Both the position numbers and the translations under genes were made by a program. 64,000 nt of DNA from CAVQLX01 sp963811605. GTDB lineage: Bacteria; Desulfobacterota; Binatia; DP-6. The notes under the pieces are model-generated. The model did not search any database, was not told the origin of the DNA, and saw nothing but the letters and a program-made list of their open reading frames with translations. Positions 48,942-59,067 of this stretch are shown piece after piece (position 1 is the stretch's first letter; every line of letters starts with the position of its first letter). The stretch lies in assembly GCA_963811605.1 (NCBI GenBank), contig CAWESA010000022.1, forward strand, positions 124,001 through 188,000, given 5' to 3'.

Positions 48942-51017
48942 ATGCGGACGTGGGCTGGTTGGCTGGCGCTTGGCGTGGCAGCGGTCCTCGGCTGCGTCGC
49001 CACCTCCGAGGCGTACTACCTGGACTCCGGGCGCAACTTCGACGTCCGCATGCGCGCCTACTCCCAGCTCGGCATCATGACCGAGAACTCGGCGCGGCAG
49101 GGATGCGGCGCCGTGTACACGAGTCTGGATGCCGACGGCCGCACGCTTCCCAATGGCCAGCGTCGGCTGCTCTTCAGGGCCGATCCGCGCTCGTGTCCGC
49201 CCGACTTCAGCGTCGGCGACCTCGGCCAGCACCGGAATTTCTACAACCCCGAGTTCGACGCCAAGCTCACCGACTACACGAAGTGGTCGCACGACGTGGA
49301 CTACCTGTCGTGGATCGCGCCCGACGATCTCAAGTTCCGCTTCGCGTGGTGGGGATTCTACGACGGCCTGTACGACTACCTGAACCCGGTGTGGGACGAC
49401 AATCGCCGCAACCCGAACACGCGGTTCGGCACCCGCCCGGATCAGCAGTTCGGCATCACGCGCTTCTCGGAGAGCGACAACGTCGGAGGCGAGAGCTACC
49501 GCTTCAACGACGAGAACAAGAATCCCCGGCACATCTACGCCAGCCGCAACCGCATCAACGAGCTCTACATCGACTACACCAAGGGGCCGGTCTTCCTGCG
49601 CGTCGGCCGGCAGGCGATCTCGTGGGGCGAGTCCGATACGATCGCGCTCCTCGACGTGCAGAACCCGTTCGACCTGACGCTCGGCGCGCCCGGCTTCTTC
49701 CAGGATGTGGACGAGGCGCGCATCCCGCTGTGGACGCTCCGCACCACGGTCAAGCTGGTGGACAACTGGAAGTTCATCTCGAGCGGGTTCATCGACGCCT
49801 ACATGGTGCCGGGTCCGATCGACACCACCGTGCCGATCAACCCGATCACCATGGGCGTGTCGCCGTTCAATCCCGACGTCCCGAACCCGCAGGCGAGCCT
49901 CTTCATCGGGCCGACGGCGCGGCAGGTGACCAACCAGGACCCCGCCCTGCACACCGTCGTGGTCGATCACCTGCCCGAGAACACCTGGTCCAACACGCGC
50001 TGGGGCGTGCGGCTCCAGGGCCTGCTGTTCCGCGACTACACCGTGCAGGGGTGGTTCTTCCGCACCTTCAACCAGCAACCGGTTCCGCTGCTGAGCAGCC
50101 GGACCGCGTTCGACGCCACGGCCAACCCGCGGAACCTGACGCTGGTGGACGATCGCGGGTTCCGGACGCCGGTCTGCCTCGGCCCCGACGGCAACGCCGT
50201 CAGTCGGCAGAGCCCGCTCCAGGGTGGCATCGAGGGCCGTACACCGGCGGGTCGGCGCTGCTCGTGGAAGTTCCCGGTCGTGACCACGCTCAACCGCCGG
50301 CTCGAATCGGTGATCGGCCTGGCGGGCACCTGGTACAGCGACATGCTGAACGGCATCATCCGGGCGGAGGCCGAGTACTTCGTCGACGAGCTCGCCTTCA
50401 TCCCGGGTCGCAACCTGAACCCGCGGGCGCAGGTGCCGAAGGCGTTCCGGTCGACCTTCGGATACAAGGAGAACATCGTCAACACGATTCCCAAGGCCGA
50501 CTACCTGCGCTGGGTCCTCGCCTACGACCGCTTCTTCTTCTTCCGGCCGCTCAACCCGACCAACTCGTTCGTGCTCTCGATGGCCTACAACAGCTCGTTC
50601 AACCTGAGCGAGAAGGGCGGCCTCGATTTCCGCAACCCGCAAGCCAAGCCGGGCAAGCGGCAGGCGCGGTCGATCGCCAACGGGCTGTCGCCGTCGTGCA
50701 CCGGCAAGGGAGCGAAGAACAACCCGCTGTGCGTCACCGCGGTCCCGAAGGACTACGAGGATGCGTACCAGTACGAGGGCTTCCTCACCACGGCGATCCA
50801 GACCGACATGCTGCACGGCTCCCTGTCGCCACGGATTGCGATCATCACCGACGTGAGCGGCATCTTCGCCTTCCAGCCCACCGTCACCTACCGCGTCACC
50901 GACAACTTCCTGTTCAGCGCCACCTATCTCGCCATCGCCGCCACGCGGAAGGCGGGGCTCGGATCCTTCCGCGCGCACGACATGGTGCAGCTGCGGGCTA
51001 CGGTGCAGCTGAACTGA
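48942..51017 (+). CDS. DUF1302 family outer-membrane protein
   Basis: 691 residues with a signal peptide ending near ATSEAYYLD. Alternating beta-strand pattern typical of a porin-like barrel, with the DUF1302 hallmarks FLRVGRQAISWGESDTIALL, QNPFDLTLGAPGFFQDVDEA, IPLWTLRTTVKLVDNWKFIS, and ending MVQLRATVQLN with an Asn instead of the usual terminal Phe. Members accompany uptake of hydrophobic compounds such as sterols, long-chain lipids and terpenoids in Pseudomonas and Binatota-like genomes. The TetR upstream is the likely controller. Confidence 0.88.
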   Translation: MRTWAGWLALGVAAVLGCVATSEAYYLDSGRNFDVRMRAYSQLGIMTENSARQGCGAVYTSLDADGRTLPNGQRRLLFRADPRSCPPDFSVGDLGQHRNFYNPEFDAKLTDYTKWSHDVDYLSWIAPDDLKFRFAWWGFYDGLYDYLNPVWDDNRRNPNTRFGTRPDQQFGITRFSESDNVGGESYRFNDENKNPRHIYASRNRINELYIDYTKGPVFLRVGRQAISWGESDTIALLDVQNPFDLTLGAPGFFQDVDEARIPLWTLRTTVKLVDNWKFISSGFIDAYMVPGPIDTTVPINPITMGVSPFNPDVPNPQASLFIGPTARQVTNQDPALHTVVVDHLPENTWSNTRWGVRLQGLLFRDYTVQGWFFRTFNQQPVPLLSSRTAFDATANPRNLTLVDDRGFRTPVCLGPDGNAVSRQSPLQGGIEGRTPAGRRCSWKFPVVTTLNRRLESVIGLAGTWYSDMLNGIIRAEAEYFVDELAFIPGRNLNPRAQVPKAFRSTFGYKENIVNTIPKADYLRWVLAYDRFFFFRPLNPTNSFVLSMAYNSSFNLSEKGGLDFRNPQAKPGKRQARSIANGLSPSCTGKGAKNNPLCVTAVPKDYEDAYQYEGFLTTAIQTDMLHGSLSPRIAIITDVSGIFAFQPTVTYRVTDNFLFSATYLAIAATRKAGLGSFRAHDMVQLRATVQLN

Positions 51018-51045
51018 GGGGCGCGGGTTCCTGGATCGGTGCGCG

Positions 51046-51173
51046 GGCGGAGGGTTCGCCGCCGGCGCTCCGGGTCCTCGGCCCATGCGCGCGGGCGCAT
51101 GTGTGGCGTCCCCCCGACGGCCGCAGGCGCGCGCAAGGGCCTGCGGAGTCGCGGCGGCGGCGAACCCTCCGCC
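51046..51173. repeat. Nested inverted-repeat structure between convergent genes
   Basis: A 19-bp perfect outer stem (51046-51064 with 51155-51173) encloses two further perfect hairpins: CATGCGC/GCGCATG at 51084-51101 with a four-base loop, and CCGCAGGC/GCCTGCGG at 51121-51146. As RNA this would be a multi-branch junction on either strand. It lies between the DUF1302 gene and the convergent pcs gene, so it may terminate both, or it may be a structured RNA. No T-tract is present. Confidence 0.6.
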
Positions 51174-51204
51174 GCGACGCGCGCCGGTAGCGCCGGTCTC
51201 GGGT

Positions 51205-51945
51205 TCAGTGCGCCGTCTTCGTGTGGAGGTAGAGGGAGAGGAGGAAGTAGTAGATCGGGAAGGCGAGCGACGTGACGACGAGCCAGTGTGGGGCGGTGGA
51301 GAGGTTGAGGAGGATGTGGATCAGGGCGATGCCCCAGGCGCTGCCCAGGGTGATCGTGAGCCAGCGCAGCGTCGGCGTGCGGGACGGATAGACGTAGCGG
51401 AGGGGGACGAACACGCCGATGGCGAGCGCGACCACCCAGGCGGCGTTGACGGCGGGCGACCAGCCGAGCGCGTAGAGGTAGAAGGCGACCACGTTCCAGT
51501 ACGACGGGAAGCCGGTGAAGAAGTGGTCGGCGGTCTTGGCGGTCGTCTGGCTGAAGCCATACCCGCTGGCGATGCACATCAGCGACACGATCGGCACCGC
51601 CCAGCCCGGCGGCAGCAGGTTCATGTGGAGCAGGAAGAAGGCCGGCACGACGACGTACGTGAAGTAGTCCACGATGTCGTCGAGCCTCGCGCCGTCCATC
51701 CACGGCAGGACCTGCTTCACCCCGACGGCGCGCGCGAGCGTCCCGTCGATCGAGTCCACCACCAGGGTGTAGGTCATCCAGAGAAACGCGGCGGCGGGGT
51801 CGCCCGCGACCGTGGCGCGCAGCGCGAGCAGCCCGGCCGGCGCGCTCGACGCGGTGAGCAGGTGCACGCCCCAGGCCGCCAGGCGGCGCGCCGCGGTGGG
51901 CGGAGCCGGCGCGGAGGCGGCGCCGGGCCGTCCGGCCGCGCTCAC
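51205..51945 (-). CDS. pcs: Phosphatidylcholine synthase (CDP-alcohol phosphatidyltransferase)
   Basis: Joins CDP-diacylglycerol and choline to phosphatidylcholine and CMP at the inner membrane. 246 residues with about seven membrane segments. The catalytic CDP-alcohol motif is VDSIDGTLAR followed by MDGARLDDIVDYFTYVVVP, the Pcs arrangement, and PSYWNVVAFYLYALGW is typical. GTG start overlaps the VOC-gene stop (GTGA). It is the last gene of a four-gene unit with a kinase. Phosphatidylcholine is found in a minority of bacteria. Confidence 0.88.
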   Translation of the reverse strand: MSAAGRPGAASAPAPPTAARRLAAWGVHLLTASSAPAGLLALRATVAGDPAAAFLWMTYTLVVDSIDGTLARAVGVKQVLPWMDGARLDDIVDYFTYVVVPAFFLLHMNLLPPGWAVPIVSLMCIASGYGFSQTTAKTADHFFTGFPSYWNVVAFYLYALGWSPAVNAAWVVALAIGVFVPLRYVYPSRTPTLRWLTITLGSAWGIALIHILLNLSTAPHWLVVTSLAFPIYYFLLSLYLHTKTAH

Positions 51946-52322
51946 GCCGGCAGCCACAGCACCTGCACGAGGTTGCCGTCGGGGTCGCGGCACGCGCACG
52001 ACACCGACCCGTCGCGGTGCGTGCGGGCCTCGTCGACTATCGGGACGCCGCGCGCGCGCAGCCGCTCGGCCGCGGCCCGGACCTCGTCCGCGGAGTCGAC
52101 GACGAAGCCGAGGTGGTCGAGCGCGCCGCCCGGCGCGACGTCGCGCGCCTCGTGCAACGCCAGGTTGTCGGCGCCCGAGCTCAGGTAGACGGTCTGCGGA
52201 TCCGGCGACCACACCTCCCGCAGCCCGAAGTGATCCCGGTAGAAGGCGGACGCCGCGCCGACGTCGCGCACGCGCAGCGCCAGGTGGCAGAGTCCGCACA
52301 CGCGAACCGACGCCTCGACCAT
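51942..52322 (-). CDS. VOC (glyoxalase/bleomycin-resistance-like) family protein
   Basis: 126 residues, two beta-alpha-beta3 modules: VCGLCHLALRVRDVGAASAF, YRDHFGLREVWSPDPQTVYL, LDHLGFVVDSADEVRAAAER and DPDGNLVQVLWLPA. His residues for a metal are present (CHLALRV and LDHLGFV) but the usual final Glu (NLVEV) is Gln (NLVQV), so metal binding may be altered. It lies between PrpD-like and pcs genes, with a GTGA overlap on pcs. Substrate unknown. Confidence 0.85.
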   Translation of the reverse strand: MVEASVRVCGLCHLALRVRDVGAASAFYRDHFGLREVWSPDPQTVYLSSGADNLALHEARDVAPGGALDHLGFVVDSADEVRAAAERLRARGVPIVDEARTHRDGSVSCACRDPDGNLVQVLWLPA

Positions 52323-52365
52323 GCGGCGCTTCTACTGAGCGCGTCCCCGACCGGCAACCGTCGCG

Positions 52366-53742
52366 TCAGCGGGCCGGGACGGCGGCGGCGAGCACCTCGG
52401 CGAGGTCGGACGCCGCCGGCAGCGCCGCCACCGCGGCGGCGAGGCGCTCCACCTGCTCCGCGGGCAGCGCACGCCGCGCCAGGGCGCGGAACTTCGCGCC
52501 CAGCGCGGCGCCGTCGGGGAAGTGCTCGGGATCGCCCAGCGGGTGCGTCACGTGCTCCTCGAGCCGTGTCCCGTCGCGCAGCTCGATGCGGACCCACGCC
52601 GGCCAGACGCGCGGATAGTGGCGGTCGAGCGCGAGATCGCGCACCGCGACGACGCGATCCATGAGGGCGGTGACGGCGGGATCGTCCGCCGTCCCGGCAA
52701 CGAACTCCGCCGGCGAAGCGGCGCCTCGCACCAGGGCGACCGCGATGCCGAACGGCAGGCTGAACTGCTGATCGACCACGGAGCGCGGGCGGCGCTTCGC
52801 GTCCTCCGGCTCGCACACGATCGGGAAGCCTGCCGCGACCAGCCCCACCTCGACGCGGGCGACCGCCGCGGGATCGAGGTGGTGCGCCGCGCGCAGGGCG
52901 AGCGTGGCGTCGATCGGCGCCTGCATGTAGCGGCAGCACGCGTGCGGCTTGATGCCGGTCTGCATCAGCTCGAATCCCTCGCCATGCAACGGCGCGGTCT
53001 CGGGATGCAGCGAGTACGCATGCAGGAACCCGAAGCGTCCCTCGAGGATGCTCGCCGGCGCGCGGAATCCCGCCCCCGCGAGCGCGGCGGCGTGCACCCC
53101 GGCGCAGGCCGACCAGCCGGGATGCAGGCGCTTGGTCCATGCGCCGTCGGCGAGGAACTCCATGGAGCCCGCCGCCTGGCTGCCGGCGATGCCGAGCGCG
53201 CGCGCCAGCGCCTCCGCGTCGAGCCCGAGCAGCAGGCTGGCGGCCGTCGCGGCGCCGAACGCGCCGCATGTCCCGGTCGGATGGAAGCCGCGCGCGTAGT
53301 GCTCGGCGGGTTGCAGCGCCATCGCCAGCCGTGCCGCCACCTCGTAGCCCGCGACGGCCGCACGCAGCACGGCGTCCCCCGACCCGCCGGCGAGCTCCGC
53401 CGCGGCCAGCGCGGCCGGGAAGACGCTCGCGCCGAGGTGGATCGAGCCGCCCTGGTGGGTGTCGTCCATCTCGAGCGCATGGGCGGCGACGCCGTTGGCG
53501 AGCGCGGCCTGCGGCGCGGGGAGCCGGGTGGCGATCCCGAGCACCGTCCCGTCGCCGCGCAGCCGGAGCCGCTCGAGCCCGCGCCGGAGCGCCAGGCTCG
53601 AATCCTCGCCCGCACCGCCGAGGGCGACGCCGAGGAAATCGCAGAACAGGTCGGCGGCCCGCTCGAGCACGGGGCCGGGCAGCGGTGCGTCGCGCAGCGC
53701 GACCATCTCCTCGGCCAGCGCGACCGCGACCGGCCGGCTCAC
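52366..53742 (-). CDS. MmgE/PrpD family protein
   Basis: 458 residues, all-alpha lyase family of 2-methylcitrate dehydratase and cis-aconitate decarboxylase. ERAADLFCDFLGVALGGAGE, ALEMDDTHQGGSIHLGASVF, AAVAGYEVAARLAMALQPAE, HPTGTCGAFGAATAASLLLG, AGSQAAGSMEFLADGAWTKR, LHPGWSACAGVHAAALAGAG and GIKPHACCRYMQAPIDATL are all recognisable. No other methylcitrate genes are near, so the substrate is open. GTG start overlaps the kinase stop by four bases. Confidence 0.9.
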   Translation of the reverse strand: MSRPVAVALAEEMVALRDAPLPGPVLERAADLFCDFLGVALGGAGEDSSLALRRGLERLRLRGDGTVLGIATRLPAPQAALANGVAAHALEMDDTHQGGSIHLGASVFPAALAAAELAGGSGDAVLRAAVAGYEVAARLAMALQPAEHYARGFHPTGTCGAFGAATAASLLLGLDAEALARALGIAGSQAAGSMEFLADGAWTKRLHPGWSACAGVHAAALAGAGFRAPASILEGRFGFLHAYSLHPETAPLHGEGFELMQTGIKPHACCRYMQAPIDATLALRAAHHLDPAAVARVEVGLVAAGFPIVCEPEDAKRRPRSVVDQQFSLPFGIAVALVRGAASPAEFVAGTADDPAVTALMDRVVAVRDLALDRHYPRVWPAWVRIELRDGTRLEEHVTHPLGDPEHFPDGAALGAKFRALARRALPAEQVERLAAAVAALPAASDLAEVLAAAVPAR

Positions 53743-55217
53743 GCGTGCTCCTCGGTGGCGCGGGCCGCCGCCACGTAGCTGCGCCAGAGCTCCAGGCGCG
53801 CGGCCCGCTCGTCCGCGCCCAGGCGGGGCTCGAAGACGCGCTCGCGGCGCCACGCGTGCCGCAGGTCGTCGGTGTCGCGCCAGACGCCGGTGGCGAGACC
53901 GGCCAGGTAGGCGGCGCCGAGCGCGGCGGCGTCGAGCACCTCGGGCCGCTCGACCGGGAGCCCGAGCGCGTCGGCCTGGGCCTGCAGCAGGATGTCGTTG
54001 CGCGCCGCGCCGCCGTCGGCACGCAGCGCGTCGGGTGGGGGATGCGGAGAATCGGCGCGCAGCGCGTCGTACACCTCGCGGCAGCGCCACGCGATGCCCT
54101 CCAGCACGGCGCGCACGACGTGCGCGCGCGTGCTCGCGCGCGAGAGGCCGCCGACCACCGCGCGCGCTCGCGGGTCGAGGTACGGCGTGCCCAGCCCCTG
54201 GAGCGCCGGCACCGCCCACACCCCGCCGCTGTCGGGCACCGACGCCGCCAGCGCCTCGGACTCCGCCGCGTCGCGGATCACGCCCAGACCGTCGCGCAGC
54301 CACAGCACGGCGGCGCCCGCGGTGATGGCGGTGCCCTCGAGGCAGTACGTGCGCACGCCGTCGCGCTGCCAGAGCACGAGCGGATACGCCCCGTGCATCG
54401 AGAAGAGCGGCTCGGAGCCGGCGTTCAGGTCGAGCATCGCCGCGGTGCCGTAGGTGATCTTCACCTCGCCGGCCGCCAGCCGGAGCTGGCCCATGGTCGC
54501 CGCCTGCTGGTCGCCGATGAGGGCCGCGAGCGGCGCCCCGTGGACGCCGACGTCGCCGCTGAGCGCACCGAGCGGACCTCCCGAGTCGACGATCGACGGC
54601 AGCGCCGTCTCGGGGATGCGCAGCGCCTCGAGCGCGGCTGCGTTCCAGCCGCCGCGGAGGAGATCGTAGAGCCCGCTGCACGAGGCGTTCGAGGCGTCGG
54701 TGGCATGCACCTCGCCGTCGGTCAGGCGCGCCGCCAGCCACGCGTCGAGGGTGCCGCACCGGATGCGTCCGGCCCGCACGCCGGCGCGGTCGGGGTCGGC
54801 GCGGTCGAGCAGCCACTCGAGCTTGCTGGCCGCCATGAGCGGCGTGATCATCAGCCCGTGTGCCATGAGCTCCAGGCAGCGGGCCTGCGTCCGCATGTCC
54901 TGCCACGACAGCGCCGGACCGAGGGGCCGACCGGAGCGGGCGTCCCAGGCGACCGCGGTGGCGCGCTGGGTGGTCAGTCCGAGCGCCTGCACGCGACCCG
55001 CCGTGACCCCCCGGGTCGCGCTGCGCACCACCCCCATCAGGGCGCCGAGCAGCTCCTCGAGGTCGTGCTCCACGAGCCCCGGCGCGGGATAGCGGGGCAG
55101 GGTCTCCCGGTAGGACTGCGCCACCACGGCGCCGGCCTCGTCGATGACGAGCGCCCGCACGCCCGTCGTGCCGACGTCCAGGGAGAGAACCAGCGCCCGG
55201 CTCTGGCCACCTGCCAT
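53739..55217 (-). CDS. FGGY-family carbohydrate kinase, glycerol-kinase-like
   Basis: 492 residues. ATP-dependent kinase of a sugar or polyol. N-terminal VLSLDVGTTGVRALVIDEAG, LGLTTQRATAVAWDARSGRP, the substrate motif ALSWQDMRT, IGDQQAATMGQLRLAAGEVK, and the ATP-site ITYGTAAMLDLNAG and GAARNDILLQAQADALGLPV. The FGGY signature fits glycerol kinase GlpK, or a related xylulose or erythritol kinase. It is the first gene of kinase-PrpD-VOC-pcs and lies divergent from aroF. An imperfect operator (CGCGGG-GTAAA-CCCGCG, 55245-55261) lies in the shared 82-base intergenic region. Confidence 0.88.
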   Translation of the reverse strand: MAGGQSRALVLSLDVGTTGVRALVIDEAGAVVAQSYRETLPRYPAPGLVEHDLEELLGALMGVVRSATRGVTAGRVQALGLTTQRATAVAWDARSGRPLGPALSWQDMRTQARCLELMAHGLMITPLMAASKLEWLLDRADPDRAGVRAGRIRCGTLDAWLAARLTDGEVHATDASNASCSGLYDLLRGGWNAAALEALRIPETALPSIVDSGGPLGALSGDVGVHGAPLAALIGDQQAATMGQLRLAAGEVKITYGTAAMLDLNAGSEPLFSMHGAYPLVLWQRDGVRTYCLEGTAITAGAAVLWLRDGLGVIRDAAESEALAASVPDSGGVWAVPALQGLGTPYLDPRARAVVGGLSRASTRAHVVRAVLEGIAWRCREVYDALRADSPHPPPDALRADGGAARNDILLQAQADALGLPVERPEVLDAAALGAAYLAGLATGVWRDTDDLRHAWRRERVFEPRLGADERAARLELWRSYVAAARATEEHA

Positions 55218-55244
55218 CCGGCCGCTTCATAGAGCAGGACGCTC

Positions 55245-55261
55245 CGCGGGGTAAACCCGCG
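55245..55261. promoter_or_regulatory. Inverted repeat in the divergent kinase/aroF intergenic region
   Basis: CGCGGG at 55245-55250 and CCCGCG at 55256-55261 around GTAAA. It lies 28 bases before the kinase ATG and immediately before the TTGACG box of aroF, where a dual-acting regulator could bind. Six-base arms in GC-rich DNA may be chance. Confidence 0.25.
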
Positions 55262-55264
55262 CAC

Positions 55265-55270
55265 TTGACG
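55265..55270 (+). promoter_or_regulatory. TTGACG -35-like box of aroF
   Basis: TTGACG, 29 bases before ATG 55300, with TTGCAT (55288-55293) at 17-base spacing as a weak -10. No ribosome binding site precedes the ATG. The geometry implies a transcript starting at or near the start codon, as for the DUF1302 gene. Confidence 0.35.
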
Positions 55271-55299
55271 CCCTGCGCGGGGTCCGATTGCATGCGCGC

Positions 55300-56422
55300 A
55301 TGCTCGTCAAGATGCGGCGCGACGCGACGGCCGACGAGATCGGCACCGTCGAGCGGAAGCTGCACGACCTCGGCTTCAAGACCGGCAAGCTCGAAGGCGA
55401 GGAGATCACCCTCGTCGGCGTCTACGGCGACATCTCGAAGCTGCCGCAGGGGGAGATCGCCGAGCTGGCCGGCGTCGAGCAGCTCATCCCCATCTCGCGC
55501 GCCTACAAGCGGGTGGCGCAGAAAGGCGGGCCGGGCCACGGCATCTTCAACACCGTCCGCATCGGCGACGTCGTGTGCGGCGGCGACGATCTCGTCTTCG
55601 TCTCGGGTCCGTGCTCGGTGGAGAGCGAGCGCCAGATCATGGCGGCCGCCCGCATGGTGAAGGAGGCGGGCTGCCACGCGCTGCGCGGCGGCGTGGTCAA
55701 GTATCGCTCGAGCCCGTACAGCGGCTGGGAGGGGCTCGGCGCGTCGGACAGCGAGGCGCTGCGAAGAGGGCTCGAGCTGATCGTGCGCGCAGGCCGCGAG
55801 TTCGGACTGCCGACGGTGGTCGAGATTCTCGACGCCGCGGACGTCGAGCGGTACGAGGACGCTGGCGTCGACTGCCTCCAGATCGGCGAGCCGAACAGCA
55901 AGAACCAGGCGCTGCTGAACCGGCTGCGCACCACCAGGCTGCCGGTCATCCACAAGCGCGGCAACTCGCTCGACACCGAGGCGTACCTGCTGTGGGTGGA
56001 GCGCATGATGGTGGGCGGCAAGGAGAACGTCATCCTGTGCGAGCGCGGCGTCACGAGCGCGAACCGCTACACGCGCAACACCCTGGACATCGGGTCGATC
56101 GCGGCCTTCCGCTACCAGCTGTCGTGTCTGCCGGTGGCGGTCGACGCGTCACACGGCACCGGCGTGCGCGACCTGGTGCATCCGGCCACGCTGGCCGGGA
56201 TCATGGCGGGGGCGTCGGTGGTCCTGGTCGAGGCGCACCCGAACCCGCTGATCGCGAAATCGGACGGTCATCAGGGGCTGTTCGACGAGCAGCTGCGTGC
56301 GCTGGTGCGGGCGGCGAGCGAGACCTGGCGCCTGCGGCAGGAGCTCGATCGCGACTACCGGGCGTCGGCCGATCTCGAGAAGAGCTATCTGGCGCGGATG
56401 GAAGCCGACAAGGACCGTTTCT

Positions 56423-56433
<11 letters not shown>
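55300..56433 (+). CDS. aroF: 3-deoxy-7-phosphoheptulonate (DAHP) synthase
   Basis: First step of the shikimate pathway: condenses phosphoenolpyruvate and erythrose-4-phosphate. 377 residues: N-terminal ACT-like FL domain (LVKMRRDATADEIGTVERKL, then LVGVYGDISKLP) and the KDO8P/DAHP barrel (VSGPCSVESERQIMAAARMV, RGGVVKYRSSPYSGWEGLG, QIGEPNSKN, HKRGNSL, NVILCERGVT, VDASHGTGVRDLV). Some active-site loops differ from the common AroF (EPNSKN for ARNMQN), so it is a divergent member. ATG 55300 chosen over an upstream TTG at 55288. Its last 11 bases overlap the convergent regulator gene. Confidence 0.9.
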
Positions 56434-58009
<1,576 letters not shown>

Positions 58010-58047
58010 CCTCCCTTAACGTGGCCTCGGTGCCAGGTAAAGTTGGC

Positions 58048-58077
58048 GGCGCATGGGGATTGCGGCAGGCATGCGCC
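58048..58077. promoter_or_regulatory. Perfect 8-bp inverted repeat, candidate enhancer (UAS) for the sigma-54 activator
   Basis: GGCGCATG at 58048-58055 and CATGCGCC at 58070-58077 with a 14-base spacer. The centre is about 95 bases upstream of the -24 box and about 120 from the predicted start, normal for bacterial enhancer-binding proteins. It lies 39 bases from the start of the divergent activator gene, so it may also serve autoregulation. Confidence 0.5.
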
Positions 58078-58154
58078 TACCCGGGATGGCAGCGTGCCGC
58101 ATCGCATGGGGGCTCAACCCTCGTGGTTACTGCATTCCCGGGTCTGCCGCGGGC

Positions 58155-58170
58155 TGGCACCGCCATTGCT
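58155..58170 (+). promoter_or_regulatory. Sigma-54 (RpoN) -24/-12 promoter of a small-protein operon
   Basis: TGGCAC at 58155-58160, five bases, then TTGCT at 58166-58170. GG and GC are 12 bases apart, an excellent match to the consensus including the final T. Predicted start near 58182, 25 bases before the ATG pair at 58207/58210. Confidence 0.82.
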
Positions 58171-58206
58171 TTACGAGAGCATCGATCTAGCAAGCTGAGG
58201 GAGGTC

Positions 58207-58446
58207 ATGATGAACACGCTCGCAATCGCGGTCGTAGGGTTGGGCGCCGGGTTCCCCACCGACGCGGTCACTGCCAGCCTCGGGTTCGGACCGTCGGCGG
58301 CGGAGATGCTGGCCGGCCTCGGTGCGTTCGCCGTGGCGACGCTCGGCGTCCTCGTGGTGCGCACGCTCCAGGCGCCCAGTCGCCCGCAAGACGCGCCCGC
58401 AGCGTGCCCCGAGCCCCGGGGCGACGTCTTCAAGCACGCCGCCTGA
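58207..58446 (+). CDS. Small membrane protein, sigma-54-controlled, unknown function
   Basis: 79 residues (78 from the second ATG, 58210). Two hydrophobic segments: LAIAVVGLGAGFPTDAVTAS and MLAGLGAFAVATLGVLVVRT, then a Pro-rich tail ending RGDVFKHAA. GGGAGG is five bases before ATG 58210, a strong ribosome binding site. No family recognised. It is the first gene after the sigma-54 promoter and precedes a second small membrane protein by 11 bases. Confidence 0.65.
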   Translation: MMNTLAIAVVGLGAGFPTDAVTASLGFGPSAAEMLAGLGAFAVATLGVLVVRTLQAPSRPQDAPAACPEPRGDVFKHAA

Positions 58447-58457
58447 GAAGAGACGTC

Positions 58458-58649
58458 ATGCTCGACTTCATCACGCCACAGCTGGCCGAGCTGCTCCTGC
58501 GCGGCCTGCGCGACCTGACGGTGGACGTCATCCCCCGGGCGTCTGCCGTCGGGCTCGCGCTGGCGGTCGCCATCACCGCCACGCTCCGCGTGCGCCACAC
58601 CCTCCGGAACGGCCGGCGCCCCCACCGGCCGCTTCACGCCACCACCTGA
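58458..58649 (+). CDS. Second small membrane protein, sigma-54-controlled, unknown function
   Basis: 63 residues with an amphipathic first half (MLDFITPQLAELLLRGLRDL) and one hydrophobic segment (SAVGLALAVAITATLRV), then a basic tail (RHTLRNGRRPHRPLHATT). A purine-rich stretch (GAGAAGAGA) lies just upstream. No family recognised. Size, topology and spacing suggest it partners the first small protein; single-membrane peptides of this size often tune larger membrane complexes. Confidence 0.6.
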   Translation: MLDFITPQLAELLLRGLRDLTVDVIPRASAVGLALAVAITATLRVRHTLRNGRRPHRPLHATT

Positions 58650-58665
58650 CCACTGCCAGCCGCGT

Positions 58666-59030
58666 CTACTCCCAGACGGGAGTCATCCGCCCGGGGTAGC
58701 GAGCCCCCTCCGCTGCCCCGGGCGGCAACGCGGCCTCGAGGCGCGCGACATCGTCCGGCGCGAGGGCGACCCGAGCCGCGCCGGTATTCTCCTCGAGACG
58801 TTGCGCGCGACTTGGTACCGGGGATGGGGACGATCTCAGGTGGGGATCACCTCCGCCTCCGCGTCGCGCGTCAGCAGCGAGTACTCGGTTTTGCAGCGAC
58901 GCGATCGGATGCACGGCCGCGGCTCGCCGCAGCGTGTGCGGGCCCGCTTCCGACAACCCGATGAACCGCGTCTTGCCGGCCCCCGAACGGTCTCGAGATG
59001 ATCGATCATCGGGAGCGCGATGTCCTCGTC
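58666..59030 (-). pseudogene. Aldo/keto reductase remnant with several lesions
   Basis: The minus strand reads GKTRFIGLSEAGPHTLRRAA, then AVHPIASLQ, an extra base (AAAA run near 58890), EYSLLTRDAEAEVIPT in the next frame, a stop, a jump to EIVPIPGTKSRA in a third frame, and finally LEENTGAARVALAPDDVARL and GARYPGRMTPVWE. These are pieces of one AKR barrel; about 90 residues between EVIPT and EIVPIPG are missing. At least three breaks mean this is real decay. Confidence 0.75.
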
Positions 59031-59067
59031 TGCCACGATCGTTCGGGGGCCCGGCCTCGGCTCCGCT

